DNA of 64,000 nucleotides from Flavimaribacter sp039888615 (GCA_039888615.1 JBDQQS010000001.1), one strand, 5' to 3'. Shown: positions 51,967-61,745, counted from the first letter of the stretch. A program made the numbers and translations. The notes: a model not told the origin generated them from the sequence alone.

Positions 51967-54786
51967 TCAGCTAGCGAGTTGCTCCAGCGGCGGACAGGTG
52001 CAAACAAGATTGCGGTCGCCATAGACATTGTCGACACGAGACACCGGCGGCCAGTATTTGAAGGCGAACTGATCGGCGCCGGCGGGCGCAACTGCGAGCT
52101 GACGATCATAGTCGTGAGTCCATTCACTAACCAAGGCCCCTTGAGCCGTATGGGGCGCGTTGACAAGCGGATTGTCCTCGCGACTCCATTCCTGACCTTC
52201 GATCTTGCCGATTTCACCGCGAATGGACAGCATGGCGTCGCAGAACCGGTCGAGTTCGGCAAGCGGTTCGGATTCGGTCGGTTCAATCATAAGGGTGCCC
52301 GCCACTGGCCATGACATGGTCGGAGCATGGAAGCCGTAGTCGATCAAACGCTTCGCGACATCTTCGACGCTTACGCCCGCGCTGTCCTTGAAAGGGCGAG
52401 TGTCGACGATGCATTCGTGGGCTACTCTTCCACGCTTGCCGCGATATAGAACCTTGTATCCGTCATCCAGCCTTTTCGCGATGTAGTTCGCCGACAGGAT
52501 CGCTGTCTCGGCCGCCGATTTCAGTCCTTCGGCGCCCATCATGCGGATATACATCCACGAAATGGGAAGTATGGAAGCGCTGCCGTAACGCGTCGCCGCA
52601 ACGGCGCCGCTCTCGGAGTTGAGGGGATCGCCTGGAAGAAAAGGAACAAGATGTTCAGCGACGCCGATCGGCCCGATCCCTGGTCCTCCGCCGCCATGCG
52701 GTATGCAGAACGTCTTGTGCAAGTTCATGTGGCAGACATCGGCGCCGATATCGCAGGGCCGCGCGAGGCCGGTCATTGCATTCAGATTGGCGCCGTCGAA
52801 ATAGACCTGTCCGCCATGAGCGTGAACGATATCGCAGATATCCCTGACGCTTTCCTCGAATACGCCGTGGGTCGATGGATAGGTGATCATCAACGCAGCC
52901 AGATTGTCAGAAAACTGATCTGCTTTCGACTTCAGGTCGTCAAGGTCGATATCCCCGTCGTCTGTGCATTTGACGACGACAATCCGCATGCCGGCCATGG
53001 AAGCGCTGGCGGGGTTCGTTCCGTGTGCGGAGGAGGGGATAAGGCATATGTCTCTGTGATCCTCGCCACGAGACTGGTGATATTTGCTAATGGCGAGGAG
53101 CCCGGCGAATTCTCCCTGGCTGCCGGCATTGGGCTGCAAGGACACTTTCGCAAAGCCGGTGATCTCCGATAGCCACCGGTCGAGATCGTCGACCATGGCG
53201 CGGTATCCCTCGACATGCCGATCGGGCGCAAATGGATGTATGTTGGCGACTTTTTCCCAACTGACTGGCATCATTTCAGCTGCGGCGTTGAGCTTCATCG
53301 TGCAGGAGCCAAGGGGAATCATCGCCCTGTCGAGCGCGAGATCCTTGTCTGCGAGTTTGCGCAAATAGCGCATCATATCTGTTTCGGAACGGATCGCGTG
53401 AAAGATCGGCTGTGTCAGCCATGGCTGACTACGCAGGGCGTTAGGCAAGCGGGATTTGGAGCTCTCAATGGTCGTGCATCCAAATACCTGGCATAGCGCA
53501 TCAAGATCGCGGTCGCTGCTCGTTTCATCGAAGGCTACAGAGACGTGATCAGCATCAACGAAGCGCAGCAGGTAGCCGTGTTCTTCCGCCGCATCGCACA
53601 GGGCTTGCGCCTTGCCCGGCGCGTGCACGGTGACAGTGTCGAAAAACGTTGCGCCGTATAGCGCGTAACCAGCTGCAGTCACGGATTCGGCAAAGCGGCC
53701 GGCCATTGAGACGGCGTGCCGGGCGATCGTCTGCAGTCCGTCCGGACCATGCCAGATGGCGAATGCAGCGGCGATATTCGCCAGCAGCGCCTGGGCTGTA
53801 CAGATATTGGAGGTGGCCTTGTCGCGTCGAATATGCTGTTCGCGCGTTTGGAGCGCGAGGCGATAGGCGGGACGGCCCGCAGTATCGACGGATTCGCCGA
53901 CAAGTCGGCCCGGCATAAGTCGCGTCAGTTTTTCCGTCACCGCGATATAGGCGGCGTGGGGGCCGCCGAAGCCCATGGGCACGCCAAAACGTTGCGCGGA
54001 CCCGATCACGATGTCGGCGCCCCAGTGTCCGGGCGGATCAAGCAAGGTCAGGGCAAGCGGATCTGTTGCAACAATCACAACCACATCCATGTCCCTGGCC
54101 TGTTTGATGAATTCGCCGACATCGTCGAAACAGCCCAGCGTGTCTGGCCACGAGATGATCACCGCCGCCATGTCCTCGGAGATTGCGCCATCGACGATTT
54201 CCACTCCGTGCGGCGCCATCCGGGTTTCCAGCACTGTGCGTGATTGCGGATGCAGGCGGTTGGCGACCGCAATCTTCTGGCGCTTCATGCGATGGTGTCT
54301 CCACGCGATTCCGGCCGCCTCCGCGACCGCAGTCGCCTCGTCGAGAAGCGATGCATTGGCGATCGGAAGCCCCGTCAGTTCGCTGACCAGCGTCTGAAAA
54401 TTGAAGAGCATCTCCAATCTTCCCTGGCTGATCTCCGGCTGATATGGCGTATAGGCCGTATACCAGGCCGGATTTTCGAATAGATTGCGCTGGATAACCG
54501 GAGGCACATGGCACCCGTAATATCCCTGTCCGATTTTGCTCCGCGCGACAACGTTGCTTTCCAGCCGTGTTTTCAGTTCAAGAAGGGCGTCCTGTTCTGA
54601 AACGGGCGCGGGCAGGTTGAGCGCGCCCTTGAACCGAATGCTTTCCGGGATGGTCTGGCCAATCAAGGTCTCGACGGATGGAACGCCGATGGTCGCCAGC
54701 ATTTTCCGTATGTCATTGTCGTCCGGACCGATATGTCGGGCCGCAAAACGGGTGTCTTTGGCGGGTGCGCCAGTCTTGGAAAGCAT
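51967..54786 (-). CDS. gcvP: Glycine dehydrogenase (decarboxylating), P protein
   Basis: A 939-residue single-chain GcvP that decarboxylates glycine and loads the aminomethyl group on GcvH. Visible: FAARHIGPDDNDIRKMLATI at the N-terminus, the PLP-lysine region NLHKTFCIPHGGGGPGIGPI and the two homologous halves. It is the third gene of gcvT-gcvH-gcvP, 14 bases after gcvH, under the upstream glycine riboswitch. Confidence 0.96.
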   Translation of the reverse strand: MLSKTGAPAKDTRFAARHIGPDDNDIRKMLATIGVPSVETLIGQTIPESIRFKGALNLPAPVSEQDALLELKTRLESNVVARSKIGQGYYGCHVPPVIQRNLFENPAWYTAYTPYQPEISQGRLEMLFNFQTLVSELTGLPIANASLLDEATAVAEAAGIAWRHHRMKRQKIAVANRLHPQSRTVLETRMAPHGVEIVDGAISEDMAAVIISWPDTLGCFDDVGEFIKQARDMDVVVIVATDPLALTLLDPPGHWGADIVIGSAQRFGVPMGFGGPHAAYIAVTEKLTRLMPGRLVGESVDTAGRPAYRLALQTREQHIRRDKATSNICTAQALLANIAAAFAIWHGPDGLQTIARHAVSMAGRFAESVTAAGYALYGATFFDTVTVHAPGKAQALCDAAEEHGYLLRFVDADHVSVAFDETSSDRDLDALCQVFGCTTIESSKSRLPNALRSQPWLTQPIFHAIRSETDMMRYLRKLADKDLALDRAMIPLGSCTMKLNAAAEMMPVSWEKVANIHPFAPDRHVEGYRAMVDDLDRWLSEITGFAKVSLQPNAGSQGEFAGLLAISKYHQSRGEDHRDICLIPSSAHGTNPASASMAGMRIVVVKCTDDGDIDLDDLKSKADQFSDNLAALMITYPSTHGVFEESVRDICDIVHAHGGQVYFDGANLNAMTGLARPCDIGADVCHMNLHKTFCIPHGGGGPGIGPIGVAEHLVPFLPGDPLNSESGAVAATRYGSASILPISWMYIRMMGAEGLKSAAETAILSANYIAKRLDDGYKVLYRGKRGRVAHECIVDTRPFKDSAGVSVEDVAKRLIDYGFHAPTMSWPVAGTLMIEPTESEPLAELDRFCDAMLSIRGEIGKIEGQEWSREDNPLVNAPHTAQGALVSEWTHDYDRQLAVAPAGADQFAFKYWPPVSRVDNVYGDRNLVCTCPPLEQLAS

Positions 54787-54800
54787 GTCTGTTTGGCTCC

Positions 54801-55169
54801 TTAAGCGACCGACGCCTTGTAGGCGTCAGCGTCCATCAGGTTTTCAAGTTGCGAGGCGTCGTCGATCCGCATGCGCACCAGCCAGCCATCGCCCTCCGCA
54901 CCGGAATTGATCACCGCCGGTTCGCCAGACAGCGCTTCATTGACCGCAAGAATTTCTCCGCTTACCGGAGCATAGACGTCCGAAGCGGCCTTGACGGATT
55001 CGACAACGATAAAGGGGTCTTCCTTCGCAACCTTGCTACCGGATTCCGGCAGTTCGACAAAAACGATGTCGCCAAGCTGCTCCTGGGCGTAATCGGTGAT
55101 GCCGACCACGGCCTCGTCGCCTTCCAGGCGAATCCATTCATGATCTTCCGTGTAATAGACTTTGCTCAT
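54801..55169 (-). CDS. gcvH: Glycine cleavage system H protein
   Basis: A 122-residue lipoyl carrier. The lipoylated lysine is Lys60 in VVESVKAASDVYAP, and YYTEDHEWIRLEGDEAVVGI is the usual N-terminus. It shuttles the aminomethyl group between P, T and L proteins. It overlaps the gcvT stop by four bases. Confidence 0.96.
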   Translation of the reverse strand: MSKVYYTEDHEWIRLEGDEAVVGITDYAQEQLGDIVFVELPESGSKVAKEDPFIVVESVKAASDVYAPVSGEILAVNEALSGEPAVINSGAEGDGWLVRMRIDDASQLENLMDADAYKASVA

Positions 55170-56272
55170 TGCTCTTTTCCCCTTTTGTAATTGTGTGGAA
55201 CGAATGGAAGTTTCTGAAGCGTGCAGGCGAGTTTTCGCCCGCGAACTTCGGCATAGACCGTGTCGCCGACAGCGTAGGCGCGGTCGACGCTGGCAATAGC
55301 GACGGGATGTCCGCAGGAAGGACCAAAGCCGCCCGAAGTGACAACGCCGATTTCAGAGGCCTCATTGCTGTCGCTGTCATAGAGCAACACGTCTCCCCGC
55401 ACGGGCGCTTTGCCTTCGGGCGCCAATCCGCTTTTCTTTCGGTCAGCGCCAGCTTCGATGTATTCGGCGATCGCCTTGGCGCCGATATAGGCGCCGTCGG
55501 TCCGTAAATCCTTCGGAATGGCCCATACGAGGCCCGCCGATAGCGGATCCACGGTTTCATCCATATCCTGTCCATAGAGCGGCAGACCTGCTTCGATACG
55601 CAGACTGTCGCGCGCCCCAAGCCCGATCCATTCGACTTCCGGTTCCTTCGCGAGGTTTTCGGCGAACGCGATTGCGTCTGCGCCCGGATCGAATGCGATT
55701 TCGAAGCCGTCTTCTCCAGTATAGCCGGATCGGGACACAAACATCGACGCGTCGGTTACAAGCACCTGCATAAAGGTCAATGAACTGGATTCCGGAAGAT
55801 GACGCGAAAGGACTTCCGCTGCTTTTGGCCCCTGCAGCGCAAGAAAGACGCGTGGTCTATGGCTCACTGATACGTCGAAATCCGCGGCGAGCGCATGAAG
55901 GTGCGCAAGATCCTTCTCGGCGCAGGCGCCGTTCGCAACGACGAGATAGCCGGTGTCCGAAAGGCGGCTGACGATAAGATCGTCGATGATGCCGCCTGTC
56001 TCGTTTAGCATGAAGGTGTAGCGTCCTGTGCCGATTGCCTGATCGCCCGCGTGATAAGGGCAGGCGTGGGCAATGAAGCGACCGGCGTCCGGGCCTTCGA
56101 CCTCGATGTGCGACATGTGTGAAATGTCGAACAGGCCGGCGTCCGAACGCGTGTGCAGATGCTCTTTCATCACGCCGAGAGGATAAGAAATCGGCATGGA
56201 ATAGCCCGCAAACGGGCCAAATCGGGCGGATGCCGCCTCATGCAAAGCTGATAGTGGTAGCGTTTTTGTCAT
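55166..56272 (-). CDS. gcvT: Glycine cleavage system T protein (aminomethyltransferase)
   Basis: A 368-residue T protein that transfers the one-carbon unit to tetrahydrofolate and releases ammonia. Signatures: GPFAGYSMPISYPLGVMKEH, FDISHMSHIEVEGPDAG, YTGEDGFEIAF and LGARDSLRIEAGLPLYGQDM. The ATG at 56272, six bases after GGAG, is used; the open frame upstream passes through the riboswitch and is not coding. First gene of the gcv operon. Confidence 0.95.
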   Translation of the reverse strand: MTKTLPLSALHEAASARFGPFAGYSMPISYPLGVMKEHLHTRSDAGLFDISHMSHIEVEGPDAGRFIAHACPYHAGDQAIGTGRYTFMLNETGGIIDDLIVSRLSDTGYLVVANGACAEKDLAHLHALAADFDVSVSHRPRVFLALQGPKAAEVLSRHLPESSSLTFMQVLVTDASMFVSRSGYTGEDGFEIAFDPGADAIAFAENLAKEPEVEWIGLGARDSLRIEAGLPLYGQDMDETVDPLSAGLVWAIPKDLRTDGAYIGAKAIAEYIEAGADRKKSGLAPEGKAPVRGDVLLYDSDSNEASEIGVVTSGGFGPSCGHPVAIASVDRAYAVGDTVYAEVRGRKLACTLQKLPFVPHNYKRGKEQ

Positions 56273-56299
56273 TCTGACTCCGGACACAGTTGCACACCC

Positions 56300-56315
56300 C
56301 CATGCAGATGCATGG
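56300..56315 (-). promoter_or_regulatory. gcvT: Riboswitch expression-platform hairpin
   Basis: On the minus strand CCATGCA / TGCATGG can form a hairpin between aptamer II and the gcvT ribosome site. No T-run follows, so control is more likely through translation initiation or Rho than intrinsic termination. Confidence 0.4.
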
Positions 56316-56321
56316 AACACG

Positions 56322-56506
56322 TGCCCCTCTGTCTGGAGCCTGAGAGACTTGCGCAACCGGATCTCTGTCGGCGGCGCTTACACCTTCGGCGCGGAACGGC
56401 AGTTCCGACTTTCCAGAGTGTCAATCATTCCACGGTCCTTTGGCCTGAGAGATTATGGGCATTTTCCCCTTCGGCGGCGCCGGCCAGCGGCGCTCTCTCC
56501 CGCGGA
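56322..56506 (-). promoter_or_regulatory. Tandem glycine riboswitch
   Basis: Two glycine aptamers read on the minus strand upstream of gcvT. Aptamer I (about 56506-56430) has GCGGGAGAGA, GCCGAAGGGG and CTCTCAGGCCAAAGGACC. Aptamer II (about 56420-56322) has CTGGAAAG, GCCGAAGG and CTCTCAGGCTCCAGACAGAG. These are the conserved core words of the glycine riboswitch, and both aptamers have the P1-closing strands. A short linker of about ten bases separates them, as in cooperative tandem forms. It should raise gcvTHP expression when glycine is high. Confidence 0.93.
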
Positions 56507-56568
56507 TGATGCAAGACCGCCTTGCGACGATCTCTTGACGCTGCTTAAAGTAAAGCAGGAATCAGAGG

Positions 56569-57540
56569 ATGTCATCCGCTGAGGGAAAGTTTCAACGAGA
56601 ATCGTTGCGTATTTTGATCAATTCCTTGGCTATGAAACTGAAAAAGAGAGGAAAATTTCCTGCGCTCGCCGTTTTGGCGGCGGCTTTTCTCGTTGCAGTT
56701 CGAATCGTTACGGACACCCAGGCGGCATCCGGGCCCTTGAAACCGTACAAGGACGATCTCTTTGCCTATCCCGGCGTTCTGGAATTGCAGGACAATGGCG
56801 GCTTCATGAAAGTCGACTATCAGGAATTACGGGATATCAACAAAAGAGATCAAGTGCCGGAGCGCCGCGTGCAGCGCCGATATGTTTCGCTTAAACCCAA
56901 TCGGCAGCAGCGAAAGTTCGATCTCAAGTCAGACGGTCAGACCCTGGAGACCTACGAGATCGGAAAAGCGTCGCGTGCGCGCTTCGCAGTGATCTTCGTG
57001 CACGGCAGGGGGGGAGACAGGCGGCTCGGCGTAAATGACTGGTCGTTTGGCGGCAATTTCAACAGGCTCAAAAATCTCGCCGTCAATAACGGCGGCGTTT
57101 ATTACGCTCCGAGTTTTTCCGATTTTTCCGATGGCGGTTATCGGGATCTGTTGTCGCTGGTCGACCATATTGCAAAGACGTCTCCCAATGCGCCCATCGT
57201 GCTGGCATGTGGGTCCATGGGAAGTCAGCTTTGTTGGCGCGCCGCCCACGAAGCAGCACTGGCGCCAAGGCTTGCCGGCATGATCATCCTTGGAGGTCAG
57301 CGGGACGATCGATTCCTGCAAAGCGAGGCATTCCGCTATTCCAGGCCGCTACTGCTTGCCCATGGAAGCCAGGACAGCGTCTATCCCTGGCGGCAGCAGT
57401 ATCAACTCTACGACAGGACGAAACAGGCAAGACCGGATTATCCCGTGCGCTTTGTTTTGTTCGAGACGGGCGGCCACGGCACGCCGATCCGGATGATAGA
57501 TTGGCGCACCTCGCTGAACTGGATATTGTCACAGTCCTGA
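56569..57540 (+). CDS. Exported alpha/beta-hydrolase-like protein
   Basis: Up to 323 residues with an export signal (MKLKKRGKFPALAVLAAAFL…); the real start may be the ATG at 56632 that begins this signal, although the ATG at 56569 has the better ribosome site (CAGGA). The core has FVHGRGGDRR after a beta-strand, an elbow-like LACGSMGSQLCW, a possible acid in HGSQDSVYPW, and a histidine in GGHGTPI, all consistent with a serine hydrolase of the dienelactone/BAAT type. Function unknown. The LysR gene begins 26 bases downstream. Confidence 0.75.
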   Translation: MSSAEGKFQRESLRILINSLAMKLKKRGKFPALAVLAAAFLVAVRIVTDTQAASGPLKPYKDDLFAYPGVLELQDNGGFMKVDYQELRDINKRDQVPERRVQRRYVSLKPNRQQRKFDLKSDGQTLETYEIGKASRARFAVIFVHGRGGDRRLGVNDWSFGGNFNRLKNLAVNNGGVYYAPSFSDFSDGGYRDLLSLVDHIAKTSPNAPIVLACGSMGSQLCWRAAHEAALAPRLAGMIILGGQRDDRFLQSEAFRYSRPLLLAHGSQDSVYPWRQQYQLYDRTKQARPDYPVRFVLFETGGHGTPIRMIDWRTSLNWILSQS

Positions 57541-57566
57541 CATTTAGCTCCGGACGGGTTTCGCAA

Positions 57567-58469
57567 ATGGCCTTCACGCTCAAACAGTTGCAGTATTTTG
57601 TCGCGGTGGCCGAAAATGGCTCGGTCACGCGCGCCGCTCATTTGTTGTCGATATCGCAATCGGCCATAACGGAAGCTCTCAAGGAGCTTGAAGCCGATCT
57701 TGGCGTCACCTTGTTCGAGCGGCATTCTCGCGGCCTCAATATCACGCACAATGGTCATAATTTTCTGCGTCACGCGACAAGCATCCTGTCCGGGGTGGCG
57801 GACGCCCGTCGCGCCTTTTCCGAACCATCCGAAAGGATGAGCGGGCGTCTTAACCTGGGCGTTACCTCGCTTGTCGCCGGATATGTGCTTTCCGATCTCC
57901 TGTCGCGCTACCGACGCACCTATCCGGGCGTGGCGGTCAACGCGATCGAGGATACGGGCGAATATCTTGAACATCTGCTGATCGGCGGCGAACTCGACGT
58001 CGCCGTGATGGTGACGAGCAATCTGCGTGACCGGTCTGCGCTTCAGGCGGAGAATCTCGGCATCTCGTCCTACAAGCTCTGGCTGCCGCTTGGCCACGAT
58101 CTCTCGACGGTGCAGAGCGTGAACCTTTCCGATCTGGCGGATGAGCCCCTGATTCTGCTGACGGTCGATGAAATCGAGGAAATGACCGGAAAACTGCTCG
58201 CTGTGCTTGGAAAACCACCCAATGTCGCTTTCAGGACCCGGTCGGTCGAGGCTGTCAGAAGCCTCGTGGCGACAGGGGCGGGCATCGCGCTGCTGCCGGA
58301 ACTCATCTATCGCCCATGGTCGCTGGAAGGCGATCGCATTGAAGCCCGGGATGTATCCGCAAGCCTGCCGGTTGTGCAGGTTGGCGTCGTCTGGCGCAAG
58401 GGCGCTGAAATATCCGAGCCTGCGAAACGCTTCATCGCCAATTCCAAGACATATGGGCCGTTGCGTTAA
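57567..58469 (+). CDS. LysR-type transcriptional regulator
   Basis: A 300-residue LysR regulator: N-terminal winged helix (LKQLQYFVAVAENGSVTRAA, then SISQSAITEALKELEADLGV) and a C-terminal substrate-binding domain (about 90-295). The ATG at 57567 is chosen because it begins the helix-turn-helix domain; the long open frame upstream overlaps the hydrolase gene. It is followed 132 bases later, in the same direction, by the ydcS-like operon, which it may control, perhaps through the palindrome at 58481-58493. Confidence 0.9.
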   Translation: MAFTLKQLQYFVAVAENGSVTRAAHLLSISQSAITEALKELEADLGVTLFERHSRGLNITHNGHNFLRHATSILSGVADARRAFSEPSERMSGRLNLGVTSLVAGYVLSDLLSRYRRTYPGVAVNAIEDTGEYLEHLLIGGELDVAVMVTSNLRDRSALQAENLGISSYKLWLPLGHDLSTVQSVNLSDLADEPLILLTVDEIEEMTGKLLAVLGKPPNVAFRTRSVEAVRSLVATGAGIALLPELIYRPWSLEGDRIEARDVSASLPVVQVGVVWRKGAEISEPAKRFIANSKTYGPLR

Positions 58470-58480
58470 CGTGAGTGAAT

Positions 58481-58493
58481 TCGGATATTCCGA
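58481..58493. promoter_or_regulatory. Possible operator palindrome
   Basis: TCGGA-TAT-TCCGA, a perfect 5+3+5 dyad 12 bases after the LysR stop and about 110 bases before the ydcS start. The size and place suit a regulator-binding site. Confidence 0.35.
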
Positions 58494-58601
58494 TATTACC
58501 ATTCTGATCTTTGAATTTGTGAACTCTTGAGTCTGCATACATTCTGTATTTGCGGCGGCATGCGAGAGAATTGCAATTCAACCCCTGTTCGGGAGAGCAA
58601 G

Positions 58602-59762
58602 ATGAAACAACGAATGAAACTGGGCATTCTGATTGCAGCGTCGACAGCGCTGACCACTCATCACGCATTAGGCGATATGTTGACCGAGATCGGACCTGCG
58701 GAGGGTCAGGTCAGTATCGTTGCCTGGCCCGGATATATCGAGCGTGGAGAAACCGACCCGGCGTTCGACTGGGTGACCAAGTTCGAGGAGAGTTCAGGCT
58801 GCAAGGTCAATATCAAGACAGCCAACACTTCCGATGAAATGGTCGCGCTCATGAATGAGGGCGGTTTTGACCTTGTGACGGCTTCCGGCGACGCGTCGCT
58901 TCGCCTGATCGCTGGAAAACGCGTTCAGGAAGTCAACCCGGATCTGATCCCGAGCTGGAGCAGGATCGACGACCGGCTGAAGGACGCGCCGTGGCACACG
59001 GTCGACGGCAAGCACTACGGAACGCCTTATATGTGGGGTCCGAACGTGCTCATGTATAACACGGAGGTTTTTCCGGAAGCTCCGACAAGCTGGAGCGTTG
59101 TCTTCGAAGAAACGACCCTGCCTGACGGCGCCTCGAACAAGGGCCGGGTGCAGGCCTATGACGGTCCGATCCATATCGCCGATGCAGCCAACTATCTGAT
59201 GCATCACAATCCCGACCTTGGCATCAAGAGCCCCTATGAGCTCAACCAGGAACAGTACGAGGCTGCGCTCAATCTGCTTCGCCAGCAGCGCGAACTGGTC
59301 GCCCGCTACTGGCATGACGCCTTCATCCAGATCGACGACTTCAAGAACGAAGGCGTCGTCGCCTCCGGTTCCTGGCCATTCCAGGTCAACCTTCTGAACG
59401 GTGAGGGTGAGCCGATTGCTTCGACCTTCCCGGAAGAAGGCGTGACCGGCTGGGCAGACACCACTATGATGCATGCGGATGCGGAAAATCCGAATTGCGC
59501 CTACATGTGGATGGAGCACACCCTGACCTCGAATCTGCAGAGCGATCTTTCCGTCTGGTTCGGCGCCAATCCGAGTGTGCCTGACGCCTGCACGGACGGC
59601 AGCGGAATGCAGACTGCGGAAGGTTGCGCAACGAACGGTTTCGATGATTTCGAGAAGGTTGCTTTCTGGACCACGCCGGTTTCCCAGTGTGCGAGCCAGG
59701 ATGAATGCGTGCCCTATTATCGTTGGGTCTCCGACTATATCGGCGTAATCGGCGGTCGCTGA
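58602..59762 (+). CDS. ydcS: ABC transporter periplasmic polyamine-type binding protein, YdcS-like
   Basis: A 386-residue periplasmic solute-binding protein of the PotD/PotF/YdcS class. Signal peptide: MKQRMKLGILIAASTALTTH. Core motifs are QVSIVAWPGYIERGETDPAF, GFDLVTASGDASLRLIAGKR and YGTPYMWGPNVLMYNTEVFP, and paired cysteines occur near the C-terminus (SQCASQDECVPYYRWVSDYI). The ATG at 58602 follows GGGAGAG. Gene order with the next four genes equals E. coli ydcSTUV-patD, so putrescine or a related amine is the likely ligand; this is inference. Confidence 0.88.
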   Translation: MKQRMKLGILIAASTALTTHHALGDMLTEIGPAEGQVSIVAWPGYIERGETDPAFDWVTKFEESSGCKVNIKTANTSDEMVALMNEGGFDLVTASGDASLRLIAGKRVQEVNPDLIPSWSRIDDRLKDAPWHTVDGKHYGTPYMWGPNVLMYNTEVFPEAPTSWSVVFEETTLPDGASNKGRVQAYDGPIHIADAANYLMHHNPDLGIKSPYELNQEQYEAALNLLRQQRELVARYWHDAFIQIDDFKNEGVVASGSWPFQVNLLNGEGEPIASTFPEEGVTGWADTTMMHADAENPNCAYMWMEHTLTSNLQSDLSVWFGANPSVPDACTDGSGMQTAEGCATNGFDDFEKVAFWTTPVSQCASQDECVPYYRWVSDYIGVIGGR

Positions 59763-59780
59763 TTTCAGCAAATGACGATG

Positions 59781-59798
59781 GCCCGCCGCAAGGCGGGC
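59781..59798 (+). terminator. ydcS-ydcT intercistronic hairpin
   Basis: GCCCGCC / GGCGGGC with loop GCAA in the 55-base gap. It has no T-run; such structures usually keep the binding-protein message more abundant than the transporter message. Confidence 0.55.
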
Positions 59799-59817
59799 CT
59801 CAGACGGGACAGGACGA

Positions 59818-60804
59818 ATGCAGGTAGCGGTGAAGCTCTCGGGCATCTCGCGCCACTTCGGGGAAGTGCGCGCGGTCGACGAGGTCGATCTCGAAATAGC
59901 GGAAGGCGAATTCTTCGCCATGCTCGGACCTTCCGGTTCCGGCAAAACCACCTGTTTACGGATGATCGCAGGCTTTGATCATCCGTCTTCAGGCGAGATT
60001 TCCCTTTTCGGCCAGTCGGTAATCGGCGTTCCGCCATACCGCCGCAACGTCAACACCGTGTTCCAGGATTATGCGCTGTTTCCGCATCTGGACGTCGCCG
60101 CCAACGTCGCCTACGGGCTCATGATACGCGGCGTCGGCAAGGCGACGCGCATGCGGCAGGCCGAAGAGGCGCTTACGCTGGTCAGGCTTTCCGGATATGG
60201 AAAGCGCAAGCCGTCGCAATTGTCAGGCGGCCAACGGCAACGGGTGGCCCTTGCGAGGGCCTTGGTAAACAAGCCAAAAATCCTGCTGCTTGACGAACCT
60301 CTGGGCGCGCTTGACCTCAAGCTTCGCGAGCAGATGCAGGAGGAATTGAAGGAACTTCAGCGCTCGCTGGGCATCACTTTCGTGTTCGTGACACACGATC
60401 AGGGCGAAGCCCTTTCGATGGCCGACCGGATCGCGATTTTCAATCACGGCAAGCTGGTGCAGACGGGAACGCCGACGGATATCTATCACCATCCCCGCAA
60501 TCTCTTTGTTGCGGATTTCGTCGGATCTTCGAACATCCTGCCGGCGTCGCTCGCCCTGAAGCTGAGTGGCCGTGACAGCCCGGCCAGCCTGCGGCCCGAG
60601 GCGATCCGGATTGTCGGGGAGGTCGGCTATCCGGCGACCGTGCTTGGCGAGAGCTTTCTCGGAGCGACCCGGCGACTGACTGTCAATATGGATGGAACGC
60701 GATTGAACATTCTTCTGCCCAACCAGGCGGATGCGCCGCCTGTTGGTCAAGAAATTCGCATTGCGTGGGATAACGCGCGCCTGCATCCGCTGGAGGAAGG
60801 GTGA
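59818..60804 (+). CDS. ydcT: ABC transporter ATP-binding protein, YdcT/PotA-like
   Basis: A 328-residue ATPase of a polyamine-type importer. Walker A GPSGSGKTT, signature LSGGQRQRVALARAL, Walker B LLLDEPLGALD and H-loop FVTHDQGEA are all intact; a TOBE domain occupies about residues 250-325. The ATG at 59818 follows AGGACGA. Its stop overlaps the first permease (TGATG). Confidence 0.94.
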   Translation: MQVAVKLSGISRHFGEVRAVDEVDLEIAEGEFFAMLGPSGSGKTTCLRMIAGFDHPSSGEISLFGQSVIGVPPYRRNVNTVFQDYALFPHLDVAANVAYGLMIRGVGKATRMRQAEEALTLVRLSGYGKRKPSQLSGGQRQRVALARALVNKPKILLLDEPLGALDLKLREQMQEELKELQRSLGITFVFVTHDQGEALSMADRIAIFNHGKLVQTGTPTDIYHHPRNLFVADFVGSSNILPASLALKLSGRDSPASLRPEAIRIVGEVGYPATVLGESFLGATRRLTVNMDGTRLNILLPNQADAPPVGQEIRIAWDNARLHPLEEG

Positions 60805-61745
60805 TGTCGGACATCATCATCCTCCGGTCATCGGGCTTTGGCGACCGCTTGTCGGACATGCTCTGGCGGCGACCGACTCTGCTGATCTGCCTGATGTTGG
60901 CGGCGCCCGTGCTGTGGCTCGGCGTCGTCTATGTCGGATCGCTGGTCGCCTTGCTCGTGCAGAGCTTTTTTTCGATCGATGAGTTCACCGGTCTGATCAA
61001 GCGGCAATTCACGCTGAAGACCTATCGAGAACTCTTCACCAGTCCCGCCAATCTCGACATCATACTGCGCACCGTACTGACGGCGGCCTGCGTTACGATC
61101 GCGTCGGCTATGATTGCGTTTCCGATCGCCTATTATGCGACCCGATATGCTCACGGCCGCTGGAAGGCGCTTTTTTATCTTGGCGTCATGCTGCCGCTCT
61201 GGTCGAGCTATCTCGTCAAGATCTACGCCTGGAAGCTTATCCTCGCGAAAGAGGGAATTCTGAGCTGGCTTCTCGACAAGCTTTATCTGAACTGGCTGCT
61301 GGAAGCCTATCTCTCGCTGCCTCTTCTCGGCGGCAATTCGCTTTCCGTGAGCTATACCGGCACTTTCATCGTCTTCGTCTATGTCTGGATGCCGTTCATG
61401 ATCCTGCCGATCCAGGCGGCTCTCGAGCGCGTTCCGTCGAGCATGCTCGATGCATCGTCGGACCTCGGCGCACATCCTGCGCAAACCTTCCGGCATGTCC
61501 TGCTGCCGCTTGCGTTGCCCGGCGTGGTCGCCGGATCGATTTTCACATTTTCTCTGACGCTTGGAGACTACATCATTCCGCAGATCATCGGCTCGTCACG
61601 GCTGTTTATCGGTCAGGCGGTCTATGCGCATCAGGGAACAGCCGGAAACATACCGCTCGCCGCAGCTTTCACCGTCGTGCCGATCGTAATCATGGGCTTC
61701 TATCTGTGGATGGCCAAACGACAGGGGGCGTTCGATGCGCTCTGA
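60804..61745 (+). CDS. ydcU: ABC transporter permease 1, YdcU-like
   Basis: A 313-residue inner-membrane permease (PotB/PotH type) with about six helices and the EAA-type loop LDASSDLGAHPAQTFRHVLL that contacts the ATPase. The start is the ATG at 60804 in a TGATG overlap; a GTG one codon earlier is possible. It overlaps the second permease by 11 bases. Confidence 0.92.
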   Translation: MSDIIILRSSGFGDRLSDMLWRRPTLLICLMLAAPVLWLGVVYVGSLVALLVQSFFSIDEFTGLIKRQFTLKTYRELFTSPANLDIILRTVLTAACVTIASAMIAFPIAYYATRYAHGRWKALFYLGVMLPLWSSYLVKIYAWKLILAKEGILSWLLDKLYLNWLLEAYLSLPLLGGNSLSVSYTGTFIVFVYVWMPFMILPIQAALERVPSSMLDASSDLGAHPAQTFRHVLLPLALPGVVAGSIFTFSLTLGDYIIPQIIGSSRLFIGQAVYAHQGTAGNIPLAAAFTVVPIVIMGFYLWMAKRQGAFDAL

